A DNA stretch of 7,664 nucleotides from Clostridia bacterium (GCA_017997315.1 JAGOFF010000107.1:1-7664), one strand, 5' to 3'; positions 1-5,825 are shown, counted from the first letter of the stretch. Program-made: numbers and translations. The notes: generated from the sequence alone by a model not told the origin.

Positions 1-600
1 AAGCACCAGTATGACTTCGACTCCGCGACAGTCATCGGTTTCCTCCGCCACTACGGGCTCGACAAGGACTTCAAGCTCAACATCGAAGCGAACCACGCCA
101 CGCTCGCGGGGCACACGTTCGCGCATGAGCTGCGGCTGGCCCGCGACACCGGGTTCTTCGGCTCGATCGATGCGAACCAGGGCGACATGCTGCTCGGCTG
201 GGACACCGACCAGTTCCCGACCAACGTCTACGACGCGGTCTACTGCATGTATGAGGTTCTCAAGGCCGGCGGCTTCACCAACGGCGGTTTGAACTTCGAC
301 GCCAAAGTGCGGCGCGCCTCCAACACCCGCGAAGACATCTTCATGGGCTACATCGCCGGCATGGACACGTTTGCGCTCGGACTTCGCATCGCGCAGAAGC
401 TGATCGAAGACGGACGGCTGGACGAGTTCGTCGCGAAGCGGTACGCCTCCTGGACCACCGGTATCGGCAAGGACATCATCGACGGCAAGCTCGACATGAA
501 GGCGCTGTCCGATTACGCGGTCAAGATGGGCGACGTCACGGTCGACTCCGGCCGTCAGGAGTACCTCGAGGCCATCGTCAACTCGGTCATCGCGGGCTGA
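1..600 (+). CDS. xylA: Xylose isomerase, C-terminal part (5' end outside window)
   Basis: XylA converts D-xylose to D-xylulose (and glucose to fructose) in the cytoplasm, using two divalent metals in a TIM barrel; it is the first step of bacterial xylose use. The reading frame is open from base 1 and gives 199 residues before TGA at 598-600. The family is about 440 residues, so roughly 240 N-terminal residues are missing. The C-terminal metal ligands are all present (numbered from the window edge): E29 and H32 in IEANHATLAGH, D57 in SIDANQGD, D68 and D70 in GWDTDQF, and D99 in NFDAKVRR. The C-terminal helical arm that packs subunits together follows, ending near SGRQEYLEAIVNSVIAG. The sequence resembles the class II enzymes of Clostridia and E. 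coli. Codons are strongly biased to C-ending forms, as expected for a well-expressed gene. A hairpin terminator starts 31 nt after the stop, so xylA is probably the last gene of its transcript. Identity is near certain; only the start is unseen. Confidence 0.97.
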   Translation, partial: KHQYDFDSATVIGFLRHYGLDKDFKLNIEANHATLAGHTFAHELRLARDTGFFGSIDANQGDMLLGWDTDQFPTNVYDAVYCMYEVLKAGGFTNGGLNFDAKVRRASNTREDIFMGYIAGMDTFALGLRIAQKLIEDGRLDEFVAKRYASWTTGIGKDIIDGKLDMKALSDYAVKMGDVTVDSGRQEYLEAIVNSVIAG

Positions 601-631
601 CCTGCGATCCGGAGGGAAAGAATTCATATTT

Positions 632-668
632 AAAGGGCGGCCGCGTGGAGATACGCGGCCGCCCTTTT
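632..668. terminator. Perfect 15-bp hairpin terminator, probably bidirectional
   Basis: Bases 632-646 and 653-667 are exact reverse complements, separated by a 6-nt loop (GGAGAT). The stem is GC-rich with A3/T3 at its base. On the + strand it ends in TTTT (665-668), on the - strand in TTTAAAT. It lies between two converging genes, 31 nt after the xylA stop and 40 nt after the stop of the minus-strand gene, so it can end both transcripts. The T run is short, so efficiency is uncertain. Confidence 0.75.
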
Positions 669-707
669 ATCCGTCGTTCGTCCGTTTGCCGGCCGGAAGT
701 GTCCGCG

Positions 708-1511
708 TCAGGACAACCCGCCCGCCCACGCGCGGACCCACTGGACCGTGCGGGCAAGCGCCTCGCCGGTCTTGGTCTCCAGCACGACGCGGCAGCGGTG
801 CTCCCGCGCGAATGCCAGACGCGCCCCCAGATCCAGCACCCCCTCGCCTGCCGCGAGGTGGTTCCCCGCAGGTCCCGCGTCATGCAGATGCATGTGGCGC
901 ACGCGGTCCGCGCGGTCCATCAGGAACGGCCGGTCGACACCGCCCGCGGCATGGTCATGGCCCACGTCCCACGTCAGGCCGAACTCCGGACTCTCGAGCA
1001 GACGGTCGATCCCCTCCCGCAGAAAGGGCGGGAAGCCGCCGCAGTTCTCGACGCAGCACACCGGCCCGCTGCTGCCGGCGACGCGGATGCACAACGACCG
1101 GAGCGCCTCGATCCCTTCGAGAAAATGGTCCTTGAAAGCCTCGAACAGGTAGAGCCGTTGTCCCGGGAGCGTGAAGTACACTCCCTCGTTCAGATGCAGG
1201 TTGACGATCGGCGACCCTAGGGTACACGCGGTTTCGATCTCCGCGGCAAGCGTGTCCAGCCAGGCCGCGGCGATACGGGAGTTGAAGTGGAAAGGACTCA
1301 GGTCCTCCTCCGCGTGGAACGTCAGGTACAATCCCGTCTCCCCGAGCCGGGAGCGCAGCGCCGGCAGATTGAGCCGGTCGGGCTGCAGGTGCGGCAGATT
1401 CGCGTTGATCTCGATGAAGTCCAGACCCAGACGGGCGCAGAGTTCGAGATCCTCCCCGATGCTCCGGTGTTCCGCCAATCCGGGCATCCCGACGGACAAT
1501 CCTCCGATCAT
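708..1511 (-). CDS. Sugar phosphate isomerase/epimerase-like TIM-barrel protein (AP endonuclease 2 family)
   Basis: The 267-residue product looks like a single xylose-isomerase-like TIM barrel (Pfam AP_endonuc_2 type), a family that includes sugar epimerases, inosose dehydratases, endonuclease IV and the cobamide-cleaving enzyme CbiR. Acidic and histidine residues fall at the strand ends where this family binds metal: E34 (FIEIN), H66 (TFHAEED), H106 (NLHLNEG), E155 (VENCGG), D182/H185/H187 (TWDVGHDH), H208/H210 (HMHLHDA) and E245 (LETKT). Motif GEGVLDL (222-228) sits where the family often carries a G.G..D loop. No signal peptide or membrane segment is seen, so it should be cytoplasmic. The ATG at 1511 is preceded by GGAGG with a 7-nt spacer. 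It is transcribed alone, divergent from the cation transporter and convergent with xylA. Although its fold is that of xylose isomerase, it is far too short and too different to be a second XylA. The fold is confident; the substrate cannot be read from sequence. CbiR-like cobamide hydrolysis or sugar epimerisation are both open. Confidence 0.8.
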   Translation of the reverse strand: MIGGLSVGMPGLAEHRSIGEDLELCARLGLDFIEINANLPHLQPDRLNLPALRSRLGETGLYLTFHAEEDLSPFHFNSRIAAAWLDTLAAEIETACTLGSPIVNLHLNEGVYFTLPGQRLYLFEAFKDHFLEGIEALRSLCIRVAGSSGPVCCVENCGGFPPFLREGIDRLLESPEFGLTWDVGHDHAAGGVDRPFLMDRADRVRHMHLHDAGPAGNHLAAGEGVLDLGARLAFAREHRCRVVLETKTGEALARTVQWVRAWAGGLS

Positions 1512-1559
1512 GGCAGCGCCTCCATCTTTCCGCAGTGCCTGCCGGCACGTATCCGACTT

Positions 1560-1588
1560 ATTCTAGTGCATCTGGCGAAATCCTGCAA
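1560..1588 (-). promoter_or_regulatory. Predicted sigma-A promoter of the TIM-barrel gene
   Basis: Read on the minus strand, TTGCAG (1588-1583) and TAGAAT (1565-1560) are separated by 17 bp. The -10 matches the consensus at 5 of 6 positions and the -35 at 3 of 6. Transcription would start near 1553 and give a leader of about 40 nt before the ATG at 1511. The -35 lies inside the opposing promoter's spacer, so the two promoters should compete. Confidence 0.5.
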
Positions 1589-1600
1589 AACGCATATAAT
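1572..1600 (+). promoter_or_regulatory. Predicted sigma-A promoter of the cation transporter gene
   Basis: A perfect TATAAT stands at 1595-1600, with CTGGCG (3 of 6 matches to TTGACA) 17 bp upstream at 1572-1577. The expected transcription start is near 1607, giving a leader of only about 33 nt before the ATG at 1640. The surrounding sequence is AT-rich compared with the rest of the window, which supports a control region. The weak -35 suggests that an activator could be needed, or that expression is modest. Confidence 0.6.
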
Positions 1601-1607
1601 CAACTCT

Positions 1608-1628
1608 ATGTCCCATTTTTGCCTCTGA
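1608..1628 (+). other. Possible leader mini-ORF (MSHFCL) before the cation transporter
   Basis: ATG at 1608 opens a six-codon frame (Met-Ser-His-Phe-Cys-Leu) that stops with TGA at 1626-1628, two bases before the GGAGG ribosome site of the transporter gene. The ATG lies within a base or two of the transcription start predicted from the TATAAT box, so translation would be leaderless. It has no ribosome site of its own and could easily be chance. I list it because its position relative to the promoter and the ribosome site is notable. Confidence 0.15.
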
Positions 1629-1639
1629 CGGAGGTCATC
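1621..1639 (+). promoter_or_regulatory. Ribosome binding site of the cation transporter, within a small hairpin
   Basis: GGAGG at 1630-1634 lies 5 nt before the ATG at 1640 and fixes that start. CCTC at 1622-1625 can pair with GAGG at 1631-1634 across a 5-nt loop, with a possible G-U pair outside, so the site is partly hidden in a weak stem. The ATG at 1535 in the same frame is upstream of the predicted promoter -10 and can be excluded if that promoter is real. Confidence 0.6.
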
Positions 1640-2827
1640 ATGAAGACAGAACGCATGGCGCGCGCGTTCGCGCGGCTTTTCATCCGAAACATCGACCGTC
1701 CGGGAGATTCCGGGGTACGTGTCCGTGCAGGCACCCTGAGCAGCGCCATGGGATTGATCCTCAACCTGCTCCTGTTTACGGGCAAGTTCGTCGTCGGCAC
1801 GCTGACCGGCAGTGTTTCGATCACGGCCGACGCCGTCAACAACCTGTCCGACGCGGGATCGTGCGTCGTGGTGCTGGCCGGCGTACGGATGGCCGGCAAG
1901 CCGGCGGACGAAGAGCACCCGTTCGGACACGCGCGGATCGAGTACATCGCCACGTCCGCCGTCGCGGTGGTGATCCTGTCGATCGGACTCGAACTGATCA
2001 AGGTTTCATACAACCGGATCCTCCATCCGGCCGACACGGAATTCACCCTGGCTGCGGTGCTGGTCCTGGCGGTCTCGATCGGCGTCAAACTCTGGATGTT
2101 CCTTTTCAACTCCGGATTGGGCGGTCTCATCGGCTCCCAGGTGATGCGGGCGACCGCGATCGACAGCCTGTCCGACGTGGCGGCCACCTCGGCCGTACTG
2201 GTGTCGGCGGTCGTCAGCCGGCTGGCCGGCATCCGCCTCGACGGGTACATGGGCGCCGCGGTGGCGGTCTTCATCCTGTACTCCGGGTTCAAGGTGCTCA
2301 AAGGGACGCTGGACAGCATCCTGGGCCAGGGGCCGTCCAAAAAGCGGGTGGACCTGATCGAATCGTTCATCCGGGGACACGAGGGGGTCCTGGACATCCA
2401 CGACCTGGTGATCCACGACTACGGACCCGACCGCAGCTACGCCTCGGTGCATGTCGAAGCGGACGCGAATGTGGACATCATGGAGAGTCATGAACGGATC
2501 GACGCCATCGAACGCGATGCGGCCGAGGAACTCGGCATCCGGCTGGTCATCCACCTGGATCCGGTGGTGCGCGACGATCCGCGCATCGGCCAGCTCCGGC
2601 AGCTCGCCGAGCAGCTGATCGCCGAGGTCGACCCGTCGCTCGCGCTGCACGATTTCCGAGTGGTGTGGGGGCGCACGCACAAGAAGCTGATCTTCGACGT
2701 CACAGCCCCGTTCTCGTGCCGGATGGGCGACCGCCCGCTGCGGGACGCCATCCTGGCGCGTTTCGCGGAAAGAGACCGCACTCTGCAGCCCGTCATCGTC
2801 ATCGACCGGACGTCGAGCCGGCAGTGA
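1640..2827 (+). CDS. Cation diffusion facilitator (CDF) transporter, MntE-like, probable Mn(II) exporter
   Basis: CDF proteins are homodimeric membrane antiporters that export divalent metal ions in exchange for protons. The product is 395 residues. Six hydrophobic segments lie at about 36-56, 60-82, 102-122, 135-156, 170-195 and 203-221, followed by a long cytoplasmic tail with the ferredoxin-like CDF domain (about 232-310) and a further C-terminal stretch. The transport site is N67-xxx-D71 in segment 2 (ADAVNNLSDAG) and D175-xxx-D179 in segment 5 (AIDSLSDVAATS). In zinc CDFs such as YiiP the set is D-D-H-D; N-D-D-D with no histidine is what I recall for Mn(II) exporters such as streptococcal MntE, which has a similar length. 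HPFGHAR (93-99) is the conserved loop after segment 2. Tail residues H254, H260 and H271 could bind regulatory metal. The gene has its own promoter and a GGAGG site. Its last 29 bp overlap the converging acetyltransferase gene. CDF identity is near certain; Mn(II) is inferred, and Fe(II) or another metal remains possible. Confidence 0.93.
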   Translation: MKTERMARAFARLFIRNIDRPGDSGVRVRAGTLSSAMGLILNLLLFTGKFVVGTLTGSVSITADAVNNLSDAGSCVVVLAGVRMAGKPADEEHPFGHARIEYIATSAVAVVILSIGLELIKVSYNRILHPADTEFTLAAVLVLAVSIGVKLWMFLFNSGLGGLIGSQVMRATAIDSLSDVAATSAVLVSAVVSRLAGIRLDGYMGAAVAVFILYSGFKVLKGTLDSILGQGPSKKRVDLIESFIRGHEGVLDIHDLVIHDYGPDRSYASVHVEADANVDIMESHERIDAIERDAAEELGIRLVIHLDPVVRDDPRIGQLRQLAEQLIAEVDPSLALHDFRVVWGRTHKKLIFDVTAPFSCRMGDRPLRDAILARFAERDRTLQPVIVIDRTSSRQ

Positions 2828-3371
2828 CCTTCTTCTCGTAACAAGGGAACCGGCCTTTACGGCAGGTCATCTCCGCGACAAAAACGTACCCGAGGCCCTC
2901 GTACAGCCGGATCGCACGCGGGTTGCCCGCATAGGTGTCCAGACGGATCGCCCCGTATCCGTTCTCCGCGGCGAACCGCTCGATCCGGAGCATCACCGTG
3001 CGTGCGATCCCGTGTCCCTGTTCGTCGGGATGCACGCACAACCGGTGCACATAGAGGATCCGGGAGCCGGTGAGGCGCCAGGGGATTCCGTCGTATTCCT
3101 CGCACGGTGTCTCGTTGAGCGTGACCGCGGCGGCCATCCGGCCCTCCCGCTCGACAATCCGAAGCGAGCCCTCCGACCGGTCCTCCTCGAGATGTGCGCG
3201 TGTCGGGTAGATTTCATCCCACTGCTCGATGCCCTGCTCGCGCATCCGGGCGATCGCGGCGAGGAAAAGCCGTTCGACACCGTCCATATCCCCGGTTTCG
3301 GCCGGGCGGATCACCAGATCCGTCGGGCGTTCCTTCCCGGGTTTCATTCCGTCCCGTTCCGTCGTCGGCAC
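2799..3371 (-). CDS. GNAT family N-acetyltransferase
   Basis: GNAT enzymes move an acetyl group from acetyl-CoA to an amine of a small molecule or protein in the cytoplasm. The 190-residue product (from GTG at 3371) has the N-terminal helix region at about 18-65 and the acetyl-CoA site in motif A: YVHRLCVHPDEQGHGIA (107-123), with the pyrophosphate-binding Q-G-H-G-I-A in place of the R/QxxGxG/A consensus. Motif B follows at 143-163 (RLDTYAGNPRAIRLYEGLGY), which includes the usual N-x-x-A-x-x-L-Y-x-x-x-G-(F/Y) pattern. The GTG start has AGGGGG upstream; an ATG at 3347 is an alternative that would remove eight residues. It starts 22 nt after the adenylyltransferase stop and is probably the third gene of that operon. 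Its 3' end overlaps the converging cation transporter gene by 29 bp, encoding the extra tail VTAGSTSGR. The substrate cannot be named; aminoglycoside acetylation is not shown by sequence and should not be assumed. Confidence 0.9.
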   Translation of the reverse strand: MPTTERDGMKPGKERPTDLVIRPAETGDMDGVERLFLAAIARMREQGIEQWDEIYPTRAHLEEDRSEGSLRIVEREGRMAAAVTLNETPCEEYDGIPWRLTGSRILYVHRLCVHPDEQGHGIARTVMLRIERFAAENGYGAIRLDTYAGNPRAIRLYEGLGYVFVAEMTCRKGRFPCYEKKVTAGSTSGR

Positions 3372-3393
3372 TCCCGTCCCCCTGTCCTTGCCG

Positions 3394-4293
3394 CTAATAG
3401 ATCCGTTCCGCGTCTCGGGGCAGATGCCGGATGCGGCGGAGCAGCGCCGTTACGCGGCGGTGGTCCTCCTCCGGGTAGGTGAAACCCGCCGAGGCCGCCA
3501 CCTCCCCGGCCGCGCGCCGGAAAAGCCTCCCCATCGTCAGCAGCGCGTCCCAGACCTGTTCGGGCCGGGCGTCCGGCCAGGTACGCCCGAGCATCCTGCG
3601 CAGGGAAGGATCCAGGAGCGATTCGAGCTTCTTGTGGTAGGATCCGATGGACACTGCGTATCCGTGCCGCATTCCGGCATGCCAGGACAGCATCCTGAGG
3701 AGCTGCGGACGAACCAGCTGTTCCAGCGTTTCCCGGACGTAGACCGTCTCGCCCCGCCACAGTCCCTTGGCCACGTACGGCGAGACCCACAGGAATTCAT
3801 TGCAGCAGTCGTCGAACTGTTTTGCGGTCGGTGCAGGAACGTGGTAGGCGCGGTCGTCCGGCGTCGGGAACGGCGGGAACAGTCCGTCCTTGTCGAGCAG
3901 CAGCACGCGCAGGCTGTCCCGGAGCAGCCGTTCCCGATCGTCGGCCAGTACCGCGGTCAGGTCGATCCGGCGCCCGTCGCGGAACTGCATCAGCCAGGCG
4001 TAGCTTTTGCGGGGAACGGCGGGCCTCCGGCCCGCACCGGTGATGTCCATGTCGTCCGGGCGCTGCAGGATCGCCAAGTCGCCGAACCGGCCAGGCCAGG
4101 AAGCGTCCGGGATGAAACTTTCGAGTTCGGTGACGATGTAGAGGATGTCGAAATCCTGGAACAGGTCCCCGGGGGTGCGGGGATCCGTCCGCGATCCGTT
4201 CAGGATGACCGCGCGGATCCGGTCTTCCTCCTGCGCGATCCTCAGGATGAGATCGAGCATTTCCTGATCGGTCCGGGTACGCTGGGTTGCCAT
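3394..4293 (-). CDS. Aminoglycoside 6-adenylyltransferase-like protein (ANT(6)/AadK family)
   Basis: Members of this family transfer AMP from ATP to the 6-hydroxyl of streptomycin, inactivating it in the cytoplasm. The product is 299 residues, within the usual 285-300. The nucleotidyltransferase core is at the N-terminus: G33-S34-R35 in ILNGSRTDP, the paired acids D47 and D49 in FQDFDILYIV, and the third acid D111 in RRIDLT. Further family blocks are LLDKDGLFPPF (132-142), PTAKQFDDCCNEFLWVSPYVAKG (155-177) and VRPQLLRMLSWH (194-205). These match, from memory, the chromosomal AadK of Bacillus subtilis nearly block for block. The start is the ATG at 4293, preceded by GGGAGG with a 6-nt spacer; a longer in-frame opening upstream only shadows the citrate synthase gene. 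It begins 19 nt after the citrate synthase stop and is followed 22 nt later by a GNAT gene. Base composition matches the neighbours and no mobile element is near, so it looks like a resident gene. Family identity is strong; actual streptomycin resistance is inferred. Confidence 0.9.
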   Translation of the reverse strand: MATQRTRTDQEMLDLILRIAQEEDRIRAVILNGSRTDPRTPGDLFQDFDILYIVTELESFIPDASWPGRFGDLAILQRPDDMDITGAGRRPAVPRKSYAWLMQFRDGRRIDLTAVLADDRERLLRDSLRVLLLDKDGLFPPFPTPDDRAYHVPAPTAKQFDDCCNEFLWVSPYVAKGLWRGETVYVRETLEQLVRPQLLRMLSWHAGMRHGYAVSIGSYHKKLESLLDPSLRRMLGRTWPDARPEQVWDALLTMGRLFRRAAGEVAASAGFTYPEEDHRRVTALLRRIRHLPRDAERIY

Positions 4294-4312
4294 GCCTCGC
4301 CTCCCTGCCGTT

Positions 4313-5662
4313 TCAGCGCCGGTCGATCGGCACGTAGTCCGCGCGGCGCGAGAGGTTCTTGTACGCCGGCCGGATGATCTTGTTGCCGCTGACCAGTTCT
4401 TCGAGCCGGTGGATGCTCCAGCCCGCGATGCGCGCGATCGCGAAGATCGGGGTGAACAGCTCGGTCGGGATTCCCATGATGCCGTAGAGGAAACCGGAAT
4501 ACAGGTCGACGTTCGCGCTGACGCCCTTGTAGATCCGGCGGTTCCGGGCGATGACGTCCGCGGCTTTCCGCTCGACGGTGTCGTACAGCCGGAACTCCGG
4601 CTCGACGCCTTTCTCCGCGGCCAATTCCCCCACATACCGTTTAAGCAGGACCGCACGGGGGTCGGAGAGTGAGTAGACCGCGTGGCCCATGCCGTAGATC
4701 AGCCCGGTCCGGTCGAACGCCTCTTTCGAGAGGATCTTGTCCAGATAGGCGGCCACCTCGTCCTCGTCGTCCCAGTCGCGGACCGCTGCCTTGATGTCCT
4801 CGAACATCTGCACGACCTTGATGTTGGCGCCGCCGTGGCGCGGCCCCTTGAGGGATCCGAGCGCGGCTGCGACGGCGGAGTAGGTGTCGGTCGCGGAGGA
4901 TGTCACGACGCGAGTGGTGAAGGTGGAATTGTTGCCGCCGCCGTGCTCCGCGTGGAGCACGAGCGCGAGGTCCAGCGCACGGGCCTCGAACGCGGTGTAG
5001 GAACCGTCCGGGCGCAGCAGCCGCAGGATGGTCTCCGCAGTCGACAAGCCTGCCAGCGGGGCGTGGATATGCAGCGATTCGTGGTTGTGGTAGTACGCGA
5101 ACGCCTGGTACCCGTAGAGCGCGAGCAGGGGAAAGCGGGCGATGAGATCGATCGACTGGCGGAGCACGTTGGGCAGCGAGATGTCGTCCGGATTGTCGTC
5201 GTAGCTGTACAACGCGAGCACGCTGCGGGCGAGCAGATTCATCATGTCCCTGCTTGGGGCCTTGAGGATGAGATCGCGCACAAAATCGTCCGGAAGCGCC
5301 CGGGAGTCTTCGAGCAGCCGCTGGAAGCCGCCGAGTTCGTCCCGGTCCGGGAGTTCGCCGAACAGCAGCAGGTACGCGGCCTCCTCGAAACCGAAGTATC
5401 CGCCGGCCTGAAATCCGTTCACCAGGTCCGCGACGTCGATGCCCCGGTAGAACAGCCGCCCTTCGCAGGGGACATAGTCGCCCTCGTCGAGGATGTAGGC
5501 GTGCACATCCGAGATGTCCGTCAGCCCGACGAGGACCCCGCGCCCGCTGATGTCGCGGAGGCCGCGCTTGACCTCGTACTTGGCGTAGAGCTCCGGATCG
5601 ATCACGCAGCTGCGGCGGATCCTTTCGCTCATGGCCTCGAAATTGCCGGAATTCACATCCAT
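4313..5662 (-). CDS. gltA: Citrate synthase
   Basis: This enzyme condenses acetyl-CoA with oxaloacetate to form citrate, the entry step of the citrate cycle or of a partial glutamate-producing branch. The product is 449 residues. The active-site set is complete: H240 in LHAEHGGGNNS (oxaloacetate binding), H276 in GPRHGGAN, H327 in GMGHAVYS, and catalytic D386 in ANVDLYSG. R251 (FTTRV) and R431 (RPAYK) are candidates for substrate-binding arginines. An N-terminal extension of about 55 residues precedes the core, containing YEVKRGLRDISGRGVLVGLT, the layout of citrate synthases I recall from Clostridia. The ATG at 5662 has AGGAG 6 nt upstream; Met11 is a weaker alternative. It is the first gene of a probable operon with the adenylyltransferase-like and GNAT genes and is divergent from the FAD oxidoreductase. 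No 2-methylcitrate-cycle partner genes (prpB, prpD) are in view, so citrate synthase is preferred over 2-methylcitrate synthase. Whether the stereochemistry is Si or Re does not arise for this fold (Si). The symbol gltA is by family; citZ is used in some Bacillota. Confidence 0.93.
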   Translation of the reverse strand: MDVNSGNFEAMSERIRRSCVIDPELYAKYEVKRGLRDISGRGVLVGLTDISDVHAYILDEGDYVPCEGRLFYRGIDVADLVNGFQAGGYFGFEEAAYLLLFGELPDRDELGGFQRLLEDSRALPDDFVRDLILKAPSRDMMNLLARSVLALYSYDDNPDDISLPNVLRQSIDLIARFPLLALYGYQAFAYYHNHESLHIHAPLAGLSTAETILRLLRPDGSYTAFEARALDLALVLHAEHGGGNNSTFTTRVVTSSATDTYSAVAAALGSLKGPRHGGANIKVVQMFEDIKAAVRDWDDEDEVAAYLDKILSKEAFDRTGLIYGMGHAVYSLSDPRAVLLKRYVGELAAEKGVEPEFRLYDTVERKAADVIARNRRIYKGVSANVDLYSGFLYGIMGIPTELFTPIFAIARIAGWSIHRLEELVSGNKIIRPAYKNLSRRADYVPIDRR

Positions 5663-5726
5663 GGAATCTCCTCTCGGCTGTCTGCATGCCGGGCGGGATG
5701 CCGGCGGCGTCGGAAGGAATGTTTCC

Positions 5727-5756
5727 AGTATGCCATTCCCGGCGGCTTGCGGTAAA
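5727..5756 (-). promoter_or_regulatory. Predicted promoter of the citrate synthase operon
   Basis: On the minus strand TTTACC (5756-5751) and CATACT (5732-5727) are 18 bp apart, each matching the consensus at 4 of 6 positions. A TG dinucleotide one base before the -10 (TGGCATACT) makes an extended -10, which can compensate for the weak boxes. Transcription would start near 5720 and give a leader of about 58 nt. One copy of the TTGCGGTAA repeat covers the -35. Confidence 0.4.
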
Positions 5757-5787
5757 CCCCGGGTTCATACCGTGCTGGTTGCGGTAA
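5747..5787 (+). repeat. Direct repeat TTGCGGTAA in the divergent control region
   Basis: TTGCGGTAA occurs at 5747-5755 and again at 5779-5787, 32 bp apart start to start, close to three turns of DNA. The first copy overlaps the -35 of the minus-strand promoter. The second overlaps TAAGAT (5785-5790), the only plausible -10 for the + strand gene at 5826, for which no good -35 is visible. The layout would suit a regulator acting on both genes, but two 9-bp copies are weak evidence. Confidence 0.3.
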
Positions 5788-5825
5788 GATGGTAGGGAGT
5801 CTTCGAACCGAAAGGAACCGGACCT

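Noticed and set aside
708..1511. Second xylose isomerase gene
   Set aside because: The fold is shared, but at 267 residues it lacks the GWDTDQF and NFDAKVRR blocks and the C-terminal arm of XylA.
1535..1639. Upstream ATG at 1535 as the start of the cation transporter
   Set aside because: It precedes the TATAAT box at 1595-1600, has no ribosome site, and would add 35 residues with no family counterpart. The ATG at 1640 has GGAGG at 5 nt.
1600..1639. Manganese riboswitch (yybP-ykoY type) before the MntE-like gene
   Set aside because: The leader predicted from the promoter is only about 33 nt, far too short for the two-stem riboswitch, and its conserved loops are absent.
3394..4293. Recently acquired resistance cassette
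   Set aside because: There are no attC-like sites, inverted repeats, integrase or transposase nearby. Base composition matches the flanking genes and the gene sits tightly in an operon.
3229..4377. Long + strand open frame (382 codons) antisense to the adenylyltransferase and GNAT genes
   Set aside because: It spans two well-supported minus-strand genes and their junctions, lacks a ribosome site and resembles no family.
4294..4656. N-terminal extension of the adenylyltransferase frame up to 4656
   Set aside because: These 121 codons lie in the shadow of citrate synthase and are Ser/Arg/Thr-rich. The ATG at 4293 has a good ribosome site and gives the normal family length.
4682..5755. Long + strand open frame (357 codons) antisense to citrate synthase
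   Set aside because: It lies opposite a gene with a full active site. Long antisense frames are expected in GC-rich coding DNA; its protein has no recognisable domain and is Arg/Val/Glu-rich in the manner of a shadow frame.
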